Assembly: GCA_934090795.1 (NCBI GenBank)
Contig: CAKOJQ010000001.1
Location: forward strand, 1 to 64,000
DNA: 64,000 nucleotides
Direction of reading: 5' to 3'
Origin: an uncultured Bacilli bacterium
GTDB taxonomy: Bacteria > Bacillota_I > Bacilli_A > RF39 > UBA660
Shown here: piece by piece, positions 7,272-16,884 of the stretch
How the letters are laid out: each line of letters opens with the position of its first letter
Position numbering within the stretch: position 1 is the first letter of the stretch
Program-made: the position numbers and the translations under genes
The notes under the pieces: generated by a model
Database searches by the model: none
The model's input: the letters and a program-made list of their open reading frames with translations, nothing else
Told to the model about the DNA's origin: nothing

Positions 7272-9374
7272 TCAACCTAATTCAATAGTAAGTTCACTAT
7301 TTGAATCAATTATACTCCCTTCTTGTAAACTAGTACTTAGTACTTTTCCATATCCATTTATATTATACTTAATGTTTAATAGTTTAGCAAATGTTTCAAT
7401 CTCATTGTGGGTCCATCCAATAACATTAGGAAAAATAATATTATTACCATTTGTTATTAGAAATAATTTGCTACCTGCTAGGACATTAGAATCTTTATTA
7501 GGATATTGTTTAACTATAAATTCTCCATCACCTATCACAATTGGACATAATCCAAGAGATTCTAAATTTTTAATAGTTTCTTCTTTAGTCATATTAACAT
7601 ATGATGCAATATTTATTACTTTACTTTCATCGACATTGGAATCTTTATCTGATAAATCCTTATAAGTTACAACTGATTCTACCATTTTCTTAATAATGTT
7701 TCCTAAACTACTTGATGCTCCTTGAAATTTTTTAACAGAAACATAGATAATATATTTAGGATCATCTTTAGGAAACAAACCAGCAAATGACCTAATTGTG
7801 TTATACTGTCCTGTTACGTATTTACCATTTTGAGTGTAATTGGCAGTACCTGTTTTTCCAATTAAAGTTAGTTTATCAGTGTGATAACGATACCCAGTTA
7901 CGGCTGTATCTTTTGAGTTAACCGTTTCATCCATTAAATCCATCATTTTTTTTACTGTTGTTTCTGATACAACTTTATTAAGTTCAGTACGTTTACCTTC
8001 ATAAATTATATTTCCTTCATTATCAACGATTTTGCTAATAATATACGGTTTTAATGTAGTTCCACCATTACTTAAACTTGTAAGAGCCTCGATATTTTGA
8101 ATTGGCGTAGTTGTAATTCCTTGGCCATAAGAAGCAGATGCAAGTTCTGATTCATAGTTAAATTTAATTTTACCATTATATTCATTGGATAATTCAATAC
8201 CTGTTTTAGAACCAAAGCCAAATTTTTGATAGTATTCTAATAATTTTTCTTTGCCTAATTTTTGAGATAATAAAACAGCAGCTACATTTGATGAATAAGT
8301 AAAACCTACATCATAAGTTATTCTTCCCCATCCTTCTTTATTCCAATCACTTATGTTATAATCTGATACTTGAATAGAACCTGAATCATATAATTCATCG
8401 CCTTTATATAAGCCTTCTTCAATTGCTGCCATAAATGAATATATTTTCATAGTTGAACCTGGTTCATAAGTATAACTTACTAAAGGATTATTATAATCAG
8501 TAATATTTAAAATGTTAGGATTAAAACTAGGGCTTGATGCGGAGCCAACAATTGCACCAGTCTTAGCATCAGCAATAGTTAATGTTGCCCAATCAATGTT
8601 AAAGTTTTCAATTTCGGAAATTGCATTTTCTAAATATAATTGAATATTAGAATCTAATGTTAAATAGATATTATATCCATTTTTAGCTTCTTCAGTTATT
8701 TCTGGAGTATTGGCTATTTTATAACCATAGGCATCTTTTTGATAGATTGTTTTACCATTAGTTCCTGTTAATTCATTATTATATTTACCTTCAATTCCTA
8801 GTTCTCCTATAATTGATCCTTCATCATTTTTTTTAGCATATCCGATAATATAAGAAGCAAAATCTCCATTAGGATATTCTCTTTTAGTACTTTTAATAAA
8901 ATCTATTCCTGGTAAATCTAAAGCTTCTATTTCTTCTTTAACTAACTCTGTTATGTTTCTTCCACCAGGACCTAACTCAACTTGGTATACGTTTTTTATA
9001 TTTAATAATTTTAAAATTTGTTTAGGTGTCATATTAATTAATGGACTTAATTTTTCAGCAGTTGTTTCTTTATCAATAACGTGTCTTGGATTTGCTTCAT
9101 CAGTAGTTCTTGATTCATCTAAATAAGCTATAACTGTATAACTTCTAACATTAGTTGCTAATACCTCATTATTAATATCATAAATAGTTCCACGAGATGC
9201 TTCAATGGTTTTAGTTGCTGTTGTACGTGATAAAGCAAAGGCATTTAAATCTATTCCATCTACCTTAGGAGCAATCGCGACATATGTTAATTTAACAAGA
9301 ATTATGACAAACAAAAAAATAGTAGCTATCTTAGATATTTTAATAATACTAAAAGTTCTACTATTTTTTTTCAC
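7272..9374 (-). CDS. pbpB: Division penicillin-binding protein (class B PBP, transpeptidase, PASTA)
   Basis: The 700-residue protein has an N-terminal membrane anchor (residues ~13-32), a PBP dimerisation domain (~50-220) and a transpeptidase domain with the three active-site motifs S-x-x-K (GSTMK), S-x-N (YSSNV) and K-T-G (GKTGTANY). The C-terminal ~120 residues look like two PASTA repeats (NMTKEETIKNLESLGLCP; FPNVIGWTHNEIETFAKLL). It cross-links septal peptidoglycan as the FtsI/PBP2B partner of FtsW. It follows ftsL by 17 bases, the usual gene order. The PASTA modules make SpoVD/PBP2B-type rather than E. coli FtsI the closest model. Confidence 0.93.
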   Translation of the reverse strand: MKKNSRTFSIIKISKIATIFLFVIILVKLTYVAIAPKVDGIDLNAFALSRTTATKTIEASRGTIYDINNEVLATNVRSYTVIAYLDESRTTDEANPRHVIDKETTAEKLSPLINMTPKQILKLLNIKNVYQVELGPGGRNITELVKEEIEALDLPGIDFIKSTKREYPNGDFASYIIGYAKKNDEGSIIGELGIEGKYNNELTGTNGKTIYQKDAYGYKIANTPEITEEAKNGYNIYLTLDSNIQLYLENAISEIENFNIDWATLTIADAKTGAIVGSASSPSFNPNILNITDYNNPLVSYTYEPGSTMKIYSFMAAIEEGLYKGDELYDSGSIQVSDYNISDWNKEGWGRITYDVGFTYSSNVAAVLLSQKLGKEKLLEYYQKFGFGSKTGIELSNEYNGKIKFNYESELASASYGQGITTTPIQNIEALTSLSNGGTTLKPYIISKIVDNEGNIIYEGKRTELNKVVSETTVKKMMDLMDETVNSKDTAVTGYRYHTDKLTLIGKTGTANYTQNGKYVTGQYNTIRSFAGLFPKDDPKYIIYVSVKKFQGASSSLGNIIKKMVESVVTYKDLSDKDSNVDESKVINIASYVNMTKEETIKNLESLGLCPIVIGDGEFIVKQYPNKDSNVLAGSKLFLITNGNNIIFPNVIGWTHNEIETFAKLLNIKYNINGYGKVLSTSLQEGSIIDSNSELTIELG

Positions 9375-9391
9375 TTTTTCATCACCTATAC

Positions 9392-9682
9392 TTATTTTAC
9401 CACAATTATATTATCATTTTTATATGTTAACCCGTATTCTTTAGCAATATCTTGAATATTTGATAGACTTGCAATTTCATTTATTTTCATGCTAATACTT
9501 TCATTCATAGTTTCTTGTTTTTCGATTTTACTTTTCATTCTTTCTAATTCAATATTGCTTTTAGATAGTACGCTTTTAGAATATACAACTATAACAGGAC
9601 TAGATACAATTAGTATTATAATTAATGCAGTTATTAAACGATCAATTACTCTTATTTTTACTTTCTTTCTAGTCTTTTTCAT
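9392..9682 (-). CDS. ftsL: Cell division protein FtsL
   Basis: A 96-residue bitopic protein: basic N-terminus (KKTRKKVKIR), one membrane segment (~residues 13-32) and an extracellular coiled coil (~35-75) ending in a short conserved-type tail (IAKEYGLTYKNDNI). Size, topology and position between rsmH and the class B PBP identify it as FtsL, which bridges the FtsB-FtsQ complex to FtsWI. Sequence similarity alone is weak, as is normal for this family. Confidence 0.85.
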   Translation of the reverse strand: MKKTRKKVKIRVIDRLITALIIILIVSSPVIVVYSKSVLSKSNIELERMKSKIEKQETMNESISMKINEIASLSNIQDIAKEYGLTYKNDNIIVVK

Positions 9683-9687
9683 AATTA

Positions 9688-10611
9688 TTATATCCTCTCT
9701 ATTATTCTTAATTTAGCACTTTTGCTTCTACTATTTTCATCTAATTCTTCATTACTTGGAAGAATAGGCTTTTTATTTATTAATTTAATAATTGGTTTAT
9801 ATTCATCAGGAATTATTGGTAAACCTTTTACTAAATCATTAACTTCACTTTTTTCTTTAAATATTTTTTTTACTATCCGATCTTCTAATGAATGAAAAGT
9901 TATTACACATAATCTTCCACCTGGTTTTAGAATATCTATTGCATCATTTATAGAAGATGATAAAACATTTAATTCATCATTAACTTCAATACGAATAGCT
10001 TGAAATATTCTTCTTTCGGGATGTTTAGTTACAAAATATTTGTAAGGAACACCTGTTTTTATTATTTCTACTAATTCTAAGGTTGTATTAATTTCTTTGC
10101 TTTTTCTTGCTTTAACAATTGCTGATGCAATACTTTTGGAAAAATCTTCTTCTCCATATTTATAAAAAATATTAGTTAAATCTTCTAATTTATAATTGTT
10201 AACGATATATTTTGCTGTAAGTGGATTATTTAAATCCATACGCATATCAAGTTCTGCATTCTTCATAAATGAGAATCCTCTATAATCCTCATCAATTTGC
10301 GGACTTGATATTCCTAAATCATAAATTATTCCATCTACTTTAGAAACATTTTCTTCATTTAATTTTTCTTTAATACTTTTAAAATTGGAATAAATAATCT
10401 TATAATTAGAACTAATATTTTTTAAAATATTATCACTATATTTTATTGCTTCCTCATCTTGATCAAAGGCGAAAAGAAAACCCCTTTTCATTCGCTTTAA
10501 AATTTCACTTGAATCTCCTGCATAACCTAAGGTTGCATCAACATATATTCCATCTGGATTTATATTTAATCCATCTATAAGTTCTTTTTTTAGTACGCTA
10601 TAATGTTTCAT
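9688..10611 (-). CDS. rsmH: 16S rRNA (cytosine1402-N4)-methyltransferase RsmH
   Basis: The 307-residue protein starts MKHYSVLKKELIDGL and carries the SAM-binding block YVDATLGYAGDS, the GIIYDLGISSPQID motif and the C-terminal LCVITFHSLEDRIVKKIFK block, all typical of RsmH/MraW. It N4-methylates C1402 in the 16S rRNA P site. Its start overlaps the mraZ 3' end by 14 bases, as in many Firmicutes. Confidence 0.96.
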   Translation of the reverse strand: MKHYSVLKKELIDGLNINPDGIYVDATLGYAGDSSEILKRMKRGFLFAFDQDEEAIKYSDNILKNISSNYKIIYSNFKSIKEKLNEENVSKVDGIIYDLGISSPQIDEDYRGFSFMKNAELDMRMDLNNPLTAKYIVNNYKLEDLTNIFYKYGEEDFSKSIASAIVKARKSKEINTTLELVEIIKTGVPYKYFVTKHPERRIFQAIRIEVNDELNVLSSSINDAIDILKPGGRLCVITFHSLEDRIVKKIFKEKSEVNDLVKGLPIIPDEYKPIIKLINKKPILPSNEELDENSRSKSAKLRIIERI

Positions 10612-11041
10612 ATAAATTATCCTTAAATAAATTTTCAGCTATTGCTGATAGATTATCTTCATTTGATTCAAAGAAATTATTCCATAATTCTTCACTCCAT
10701 ATTTCAAGGCGGTCATTTGCACCAATTACCACACATTCCTTAGTTAAAGAAGCATAGTTAATTAGGGGTGAAGTGATGTTTATTCTTCCTTGACGGTCGA
10801 ATTCACAAACTGAGGCACCAGATAAGAAAAAACGGGTAAATTTTCTAGCATCGCTACTCGTAAATGGAAGTTTTTTTAATTTTTCAACTATTTTGTTCCA
10901 TTCTTCTTTAGAATAAACAAATAAGCATTTTTCAATTCCTCTGGTAATAACAAATTCACTACCAAGTTCATCTCTAAATTTAGCTGGTATTATTAATCTT
11001 CCTTTATCATCGATATTATGATGAAATTCCCCCATTAGCAT
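10598..11041 (-). CDS. mraZ: Transcriptional regulator / nucleoid protein MraZ
   Basis: MLMGEFHHNIDDKGRLIIPAKF at the N-terminus and a second SpoVT/AbrB-like half (CEFDRQGRINI, residues ~77-90) are diagnostic for MraZ. Two ATG codons lie close together; I chose 11041 over 11047 because the GGTGA ribosome site is 8 bases before it and only 2 before the other. MraZ forms a ring and binds repeats upstream of its own gene, and such repeats are present here at 11051-11080. First gene of the division cluster. Confidence 0.95.
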   Translation of the reverse strand: MLMGEFHHNIDDKGRLIIPAKFRDELGSEFVITRGIEKCLFVYSKEEWNKIVEKLKKLPFTSSDARKFTRFFLSGASVCEFDRQGRINITSPLINYASLTKECVVIGANDRLEIWSEELWNNFFESNEDNLSAIAENLFKDNLYETL

Positions 11042-11050
11042 AAGCATTCA

Positions 11051-11088
11051 CCACTTTCTTCCACTTTCTGCCACCTGCTACCATTATA
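11051..11088 (-). promoter_or_regulatory. MraZ operator: 10-bp direct repeats after the -10 box
   Basis: On the minus strand GTGGCAGAAA and GTGGAAGAAA, followed by GTGGTGAATG, form three GTGG repeats with exact 10-bp spacing (plus-strand CCA at 11051, 11061, 11071). TATAAT lies just upstream at 11088-11083, so the operator spans the expected transcription start. AAAGTG-type repeats with 10-bp spacing are the known MraZ target in Mollicutes and Bacilli. Confidence 0.8.
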
Positions 11089-11136
11089 ATACTACAATAA
11101 AGAATTATTCGCAATAAGGTTAACTTAAAAGAAAAT

Positions 11137-11163
11137 AAAAAATATGTCACTTGACATATTTTT
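11137..11163 (-). terminator. Terminator of the prepilin-like gene
   Basis: AAAAATATGTCA/TGACATATTTTT is a near-perfect hairpin with tiny loop and A/T flanks on both strands, seven bases beyond the stop at 11171. It separates this gene from the mraZ promoter. Confidence 0.7.
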
Positions 11164-11170
11164 GTGTAAA

Positions 11171-13054
11171 TTAATATTTGTAACAATAATCATCGTTATA
11201 TTTTGTATATGTATTATCTGAACAATTAATTACAGTTTTAGTTTCTGTTCTATATTTTGTTACTTTTTCAGTATATTTCCAACAACACTGACATACGTTT
11301 TGTTTTAAATTGTAATTATACCACCAAACAACGTATAAGCCATTTCCATCTTGACAGTCACATGACATTGCATATCCGTAACATCCTTGTCTTGTTTCTT
11401 CATCTTCATATGGAACACTGACTTCAGTTGTAGATTTTACTGTATTTTGAATATCAATTTTGCAACTATTTACATTTAAGGCTGAATCTTTGACGTAGAA
11501 TGTATATGTGCCTTTAGCTATATTTTTTGAAGTAGAACTAATTTCTTTATATGATGAATCCCATCCATAATATACTAATTCATTATCATCACTATAGCTT
11601 GCTTCTATTTTATTATTATTTAATTTTAATGTACAAGTTGGTTTATTATTATCAGTTTTCCATACAGGATATAATTTTAAGATGCCGTTAATTTTTGTTG
11701 TTGAACTGCTATTATATTCCACGATATTTGATTCTTTAACTGAAGTCCATCCTAGAAATACATATCCAGATCTATAAGCTTTTGCATAATTTGGATTTGC
11801 TGTAATAACTTCATTAAACGCTGTATTATTTTTGATCTTTTTAATACTGTATATATTATCGTTTGTCTTTTTAACATTATCAAAGTAGGCGTCACTACTT
11901 AATAAATTAAATTCAACTGTACTTGTTAAATAATAAATACCATTATTGTATTCATTTAGTTTATTACTATATTCTTCGTAATTATTTTTAACAATTATAT
12001 AAAATTTAACTTCGTCATAATCACTTAATTCATTCATTTCAGATTGAATATTAAATGTTTTATTATTTACAACATATTTTACTTTTTTACTGATAGAATC
12101 GTATGCACCATTATCTAAATCTAGCCAATAATTATTTAACTGGGTTACGTTATTTATAATTTTTGGGGTGTTTTGACATTTTGAAAATAAGCTACTTATT
12201 TCTATTTTATCATCTGAATTAACTCCTACTATACAATATTTAAGTGTTACATCTTTGACATCAGTAACTGATAAATTTAGGCTAGCATCATAAACACTAT
12301 TATCTGACTGTGATTTAATATCAAAACTATTTATTTTGGGTTTGCTTGGTTTAATAGTTATTGTTCTTTCAGCAGTTTTTTTATTATTTGAACTACTTAC
12401 TGGGGTTCCATCTATTGTATATGTATATCTTATTTTATAGGAACCTATTTTACTTGTATTTATTATTTCATCTATACATAATCTTCCATCTTCCATGTAC
12501 GCTATAATATTTGCTTTTGTTTCATTTTCATTATAACTTATTAAGTTAACTCCTACTTTTAATCCAGTTAATGAGTTTATTATTTGTAATTCATTCGTAT
12601 TTATTCCAATATAACATAAATTTCTTTCATCAGAATTATATATAGCATTATAATTTCTTGTATACAAATAATTTTCGCCATTATTATTTTCATAGGGATA
12701 ATCTATCATTAGTTCATAATTTTCATCATAATAAGCTTTTATTTTATCATTTCGATTTATCTTTTCTTTTGTACTTGGATCAATTAGATTTTCATTTAAA
12801 TAGCCATTACTAATTACATCTCTAGCTTCTAATATTTTATAAGAATAATTATCATTTAATTCATTAATAATACTTGGTGTATTATTAACATATAGTAATG
12901 CACTTGATTTTACTTTTTCAACATATTCTTCATAACTACTTATTTGTTGCTTTTTTATTGTACTATTTAGGGAGATTCCTACTATTACTCCGATTAGTGC
13001 AAGAAGTGCAACTGACACTATTATTTCTACTAATGTAAATCCTTTTTTATTCAT
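11171..13054 (-). CDS. Large prepilin-like surface protein with Listeria-Bacteroides repeat and Cys-rich tail
   Basis: The protein (627 residues from the chosen start) begins MNKKGFTLVEIIVSVALLAL, a class III prepilin cleavage/methylation motif (G/FTLVE) followed by the hydrophobic helix. I chose the ATG at 13054 because TAGGAGAAAT lies 6 bases upstream; an earlier in-frame ATG at 13090 has none. Residues ~425-475 (GYVFLGWTS...LYPVWK) match a Listeria-Bacteroides (InlB B-type) repeat. The last ~70 residues hold many Cys and Trp (CYGYAMSCDCQDG, CQCCWKY). Known prepilins are usually below 200 residues. No pilin assembly genes are adjacent. It is probably a surface-exposed minor pilin or adhesin. 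Confidence 0.75.
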   Translation of the reverse strand: MNKKGFTLVEIIVSVALLALIGVIVGISLNSTIKKQQISSYEEYVEKVKSSALLYVNNTPSIINELNDNYSYKILEARDVISNGYLNENLIDPSTKEKINRNDKIKAYYDENYELMIDYPYENNNGENYLYTRNYNAIYNSDERNLCYIGINTNELQIINSLTGLKVGVNLISYNENETKANIIAYMEDGRLCIDEIINTSKIGSYKIRYTYTIDGTPVSSSNNKKTAERTITIKPSKPKINSFDIKSQSDNSVYDASLNLSVTDVKDVTLKYCIVGVNSDDKIEISSLFSKCQNTPKIINNVTQLNNYWLDLDNGAYDSISKKVKYVVNNKTFNIQSEMNELSDYDEVKFYIIVKNNYEEYSNKLNEYNNGIYYLTSTVEFNLLSSDAYFDNVKKTNDNIYSIKKIKNNTAFNEVITANPNYAKAYRSGYVFLGWTSVKESNIVEYNSSSTTKINGILKLYPVWKTDNNKPTCTLKLNNNKIEASYSDDNELVYYGWDSSYKEISSTSKNIAKGTYTFYVKDSALNVNSCKIDIQNTVKSTTEVSVPYEDEETRQGCYGYAMSCDCQDGNGLYVVWWYNYNLKQNVCQCCWKYTEKVTKYRTETKTVINCSDNTYTKYNDDYCYKY

Positions 13055-13108
13055 ATAATTATTTCTCCTACTATAATAAGAGTATAACAAATTTTATTTA
13101 TAATTAAC

Positions 13109-13138
13109 ACAAAAAAACGAATGAAATTCACTCGTTTT
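13109..13138 (-). terminator. Terminator of the ABC exporter operon
   Basis: On the minus strand AACGAGTGAA/TTCATTCGTT pairs (one G-U) with a short loop and T7, overlapping the stop codon of the exporter gene. Confidence 0.85.
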
Positions 13139-15137
13139 ATTCTTCACTAAATTGGGAATTATAAAGTTCACTATAGAAGCCACCTTGTTTTAATAATTCT
13201 TCATGATTACCACTTTCAATAATGTTTCCATCTTTCATGACAAGGATTAAATCAGCATTCTTAATAGTTGATAATCTGTGAGCAATTATAAATGATGTTT
13301 TATTTTTCATTAATTTATCCATTGCTTTTTGAACTAATTCTTCAGTTCTAGTATCTACATTAGATGTTGCTTCATCTAAAATTATAAATGGTGTATCAGA
13401 AAGCATAGCTCTAGCGATTGTTAATAATTGTTTTTGGCCAATTGATATTTGATCTTGATCATTAATTACCGTATCATATCCATCCGATAATGTTTTAATA
13501 AAATGGTCAATTCCTACTATTTTACATACCTTTTCAATTTCATCATCTGTTATATTTTTTCTATTATATATTAAATTTTCCTTAATTGTTCCATTAAATA
13601 ACCATGTATCTTGTAAAACCATTGTAAATAAATCATGAATATTTTCTCTAGTTAATTCTTTAGTTGATACACCATCAATTAAGATATAACCTTTATTTAT
13701 TTCATAAAATTTCATAAGTAAATTAACCATTGTAGTTTTACCAGCACCCGTTGGACCAACAATTGCAATTTTATCATGGGCTTTACATTTGGCACTAAAG
13801 TTTTTAATTATTTCTTTGTTTTCATCATAACTAAATGATACATTTTTAAATTCAATATTACCTTTAACATCTTTTTTATCTAAATGTTTTGCAAATGATG
13901 ATTCATCAATTAATTCTTTACTGTCTAAGAATTCAAATACTCTTTCACTTGCTGATGCAGCTCCTTGAAGTGATGCAATAACTTGTCCTAACTGCGTAAG
14001 TGGTGATGTAAATAAACGGCAATATGAAATAAAGGCAATAATTGTACCAAATGTAATAATATTTTTACTTGTCAAAACTGCACCTAATACACATACTGAA
14101 ACATAGCCTAAATTTCCTATAAATCCCATTAATGGATGCATAAGTCCAGATAAGAATTCACTTTTTTTATTAGCAATATATACTTTTTCATTATATTTAT
14201 CAAACTTTTTAGTTACTTCTTCTTCGGCGTTATATGTTTTAATTACATTTAATCCAGAATATACTTCTTCAATATGTCCATTTAAAGCACCTAATTCTTT
14301 TTGTCTCAAATCAAAATATTTTTGGCTCTTTCCCATAATTCCAAACATTAAGGTAAATCCAATAATACTTGATAAAATAGATGCAAAACTCATATACACA
14401 TTAGTTTTAAACATCATAAATGTAATACCAATTAAAAGAACTGATGCACTAACTAAAGTAGATAATGAGTTATTAAATGATGAGGCAATTGTATCTACAT
14501 CATTAGTTGTCCTTGATAAGACATCTCCATATGAAGTTTTATCAAAATAACTTAAAGGTAATCTATTAATCTTAGAATTAATTCTACTTCTTAATTTATT
14601 AGCATATTTATTTGAAATATCTGTCATTATTAATGATTCAAAATAACTAAATAAACTACTTATTATATATAATGAACCAAGAAGTATTGCGATATGTTTA
14701 ATTTTATTCATATTCATTACTGGTTTAATGGCATCTTTTATACTTTTAGGTAATTCTTCATATGATTTATAAAGACCTGTCTTATCATCTCTATTAACTT
14801 TTTCCATAATAGACATAAATGCAATTTGATCTTGATGACTAATTATTACACCACTTACTTCAATATCCTCTAGTCTTTTCGATGCAAGTTTTTCACTCGA
14901 TTTAGCTATAACCTCATTTAAGGCACTTGTATTAATTGTTAAGCCATATCTAATTTCATCTGTTAAATCAGCCATTTTATTAGGACAAAATATTGTAAGT
15001 ATTGTTGATGCAACAGCAAGAATTATTGATATAATTACTAAAACTTTATAACTATTTAATTCCTTAAATAATCTCATAATTGATTTCTTAAAATCTTTTG
15101 GTTTTGAAGGAACATCGTTACGTCTTTTATTATGCAT
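13137..15137 (-). CDS. ABC exporter subunit, catalytic-Glu half of a heterodimer
   Basis: A 666-residue fused permease-ATPase (type IV exporter fold): ~120 extra residues between the first and second membrane helices, six helices to ~residue 360, then an ATPase with Walker A GPTGAGKTT (~459), Q-loop, signature SIGQKQ (~572, degenerate) and Walker B ILDEATSNVD with catalytic Glu, and switch AHRLSTI. GGAGG lies before the start, and the start overlaps the previous gene's end by 8 bases. Together with the upstream subunit it should form an LmrCD/BmrCD-like multidrug or lipid exporter. Substrate cannot be told from sequence. Confidence 0.9.
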   Translation of the reverse strand: MHNKRRNDVPSKPKDFKKSIMRLFKELNSYKVLVIISIILAVASTILTIFCPNKMADLTDEIRYGLTINTSALNEVIAKSSEKLASKRLEDIEVSGVIISHQDQIAFMSIMEKVNRDDKTGLYKSYEELPKSIKDAIKPVMNMNKIKHIAILLGSLYIISSLFSYFESLIMTDISNKYANKLRSRINSKINRLPLSYFDKTSYGDVLSRTTNDVDTIASSFNNSLSTLVSASVLLIGITFMMFKTNVYMSFASILSSIIGFTLMFGIMGKSQKYFDLRQKELGALNGHIEEVYSGLNVIKTYNAEEEVTKKFDKYNEKVYIANKKSEFLSGLMHPLMGFIGNLGYVSVCVLGAVLTSKNIITFGTIIAFISYCRLFTSPLTQLGQVIASLQGAASASERVFEFLDSKELIDESSFAKHLDKKDVKGNIEFKNVSFSYDENKEIIKNFSAKCKAHDKIAIVGPTGAGKTTMVNLLMKFYEINKGYILIDGVSTKELTRENIHDLFTMVLQDTWLFNGTIKENLIYNRKNITDDEIEKVCKIVGIDHFIKTLSDGYDTVINDQDQISIGQKQLLTIARAMLSDTPFIILDEATSNVDTRTEELVQKAMDKLMKNKTSFIIAHRLSTIKNADLILVMKDGNIIESGNHEELLKQGGFYSELYNSQFSEE

Positions 15138-16884
15138 TTTCTAATTCCTCCTTTGATAATTGTGATAACGCAATTTCTTTATATACCTCACAATTTTTAA
15201 GTAATTCTTTATGTGTTCCTATTCCAACACATTTACCATTATCTAGTACCATAATTTTATCCGCATTCATAATTGTTCCAATTCTTTGAGCAACAATTAA
15301 CATAGTAGCATCTTTCTTATTTTTCTTTAAATTATGTCTTAATACAGCATCTGTTTTATAATCTAAAGCACTAAATGAATCATCAAAAATATAAATTTCA
15401 GGATCTTTAGCAACTGCTCTAGCAATAGATAATCTTTGTTTTTGACCACCTGAAATATTAGTTCCACCTTGAGAAATATGTGAGTTATATGTATCTTCCA
15501 TTTTCTCAACAAATTCTTTTGCTTCAGCTATTTTAGCAGCGTCTAGTATATCTTTTTCACTTATTTTATTTTTAGATTTACCAAATTTAATATTACTTTT
15601 AACAGTACCACTAAAAATAACAGCTTTTTGAGAAACATATCCAATTATATTATTAAGTGTTTCTTTTTGATAATCTTTGACATTTACTCCATCAACTAAT
15701 ATTTCACCACTTGTTACATCATAAAATCTTGGAATAAGATTAATTAGGGTTGATTTACCAGAACCAGTTGATCCTATAAAGGCGATTGTTTCTCCCTTAT
15801 TTGCTTTAAAAGATATATTTTCTAAAACATATTCTTCGGCATCAGGATATTTAAATGAAACATTTTTAAACTCTACCGTTCCAACTTCACTACCTTTAGT
15901 AATATTACCTTCAATTATTTTATCTTCAGCATCTAATACTTCATTAATACGTTTTGCTGAAACTTCTGCTCTGGGAAGCATCATGAACACCATAACAAGC
16001 ATTAAGAATGACATGATAATTTGCATAGCATATGAATAAAACACAACCATATTACTAAATAAAGTTAATTTATCTATTAATAATGAATTACTTATTAATA
16101 TAGCACCTATTATATAAATTGATAAAGATAATCCATTCATAACTAAATACATAACTGGGCTTAAAATTGCAAATAATTTTTGATTCTTTAATTGATTAAA
16201 TGTTAAATCATTATTTACTTTATCAAATTTATCCTCTGAATATTTTTCAGCATTAAACGCTCTTACTACTCTAATTCCTTGAAGATTTTCTCTTTCAACT
16301 CCATTTAATTTATCGATTAAACTTTGGACTATTTTAAATCTAGGTAACACTCTAATCATAATATTTAATAATGTAAATATTAGTATTAGAACGGCAACAA
16401 TTGTAGCAATACTCCACTCAATATTTTTATTTAATATTTTGGTAATAGCCCAAACTGCGGTAAGCGGTGCTTTAATTAACATCTGCATACCAAAACCAAG
16501 CAAATTTTCAACCTGTGTTATATCATTAGTTGTTCTAGTTATTAGTGAAGATGTTTTGAATTCTTTAGTTTTATCGGTATCTAAATGAATAATTTTTTTA
16601 TATAATTTACTTCTAGTATTTAAACTAAATTTACTGGTTATTTCAGCAATTAAATAACCTGTTGCAACTGCTGATAATAAGCTGCCTATTGCACATAAAA
16701 GCATATATGCACCACTTGTTAATATATCACTAAAGTTTGCTCCTTCAGTCTGTACTAATAAAGTTATTTGTGACATATAATCAGGCATTTTAAGTTCTAA
16801 GGCAACTTGAAAAATAATAAGTATTGAACTTATTATCATATAAATAATTTCCTTTTTAGTTAAATTTTTAAATAATTTTAACAT
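15130..16884 (-). CDS. ABC exporter subunit, degenerate-Walker-B half of a heterodimer
   Basis: A 584-residue fused permease-ATPase with six predicted membrane helices (to ~310) and an ATPase with Walker A GSTGSGKST (~371) and an intact signature ISGGQKQR. Walker B reads IYIFDDSFSALD, with Asp in place of the catalytic Glu. The partner has the opposite pattern (Glu present, signature poor), so the pair would have one working and one degenerate ATP site. The start has AGGAGAAAAAT upstream and overlaps the PAP2-like gene end by 7 bases; the three genes form one operon. Confidence 0.9.
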   Translation of the reverse strand: MLKLFKNLTKKEIIYMIISSILIIFQVALELKMPDYMSQITLLVQTEGANFSDILTSGAYMLLCAIGSLLSAVATGYLIAEITSKFSLNTRSKLYKKIIHLDTDKTKEFKTSSLITRTTNDITQVENLLGFGMQMLIKAPLTAVWAITKILNKNIEWSIATIVAVLILIFTLLNIMIRVLPRFKIVQSLIDKLNGVERENLQGIRVVRAFNAEKYSEDKFDKVNNDLTFNQLKNQKLFAILSPVMYLVMNGLSLSIYIIGAILISNSLLIDKLTLFSNMVVFYSYAMQIIMSFLMLVMVFMMLPRAEVSAKRINEVLDAEDKIIEGNITKGSEVGTVEFKNVSFKYPDAEEYVLENISFKANKGETIAFIGSTGSGKSTLINLIPRFYDVTSGEILVDGVNVKDYQKETLNNIIGYVSQKAVIFSGTVKSNIKFGKSKNKISEKDILDAAKIAEAKEFVEKMEDTYNSHISQGGTNISGGQKQRLSIARAVAKDPEIYIFDDSFSALDYKTDAVLRHNLKKNKKDATMLIVAQRIGTIMNADKIMVLDNGKCVGIGTHKELLKNCEVYKEIALSQLSKEELENA

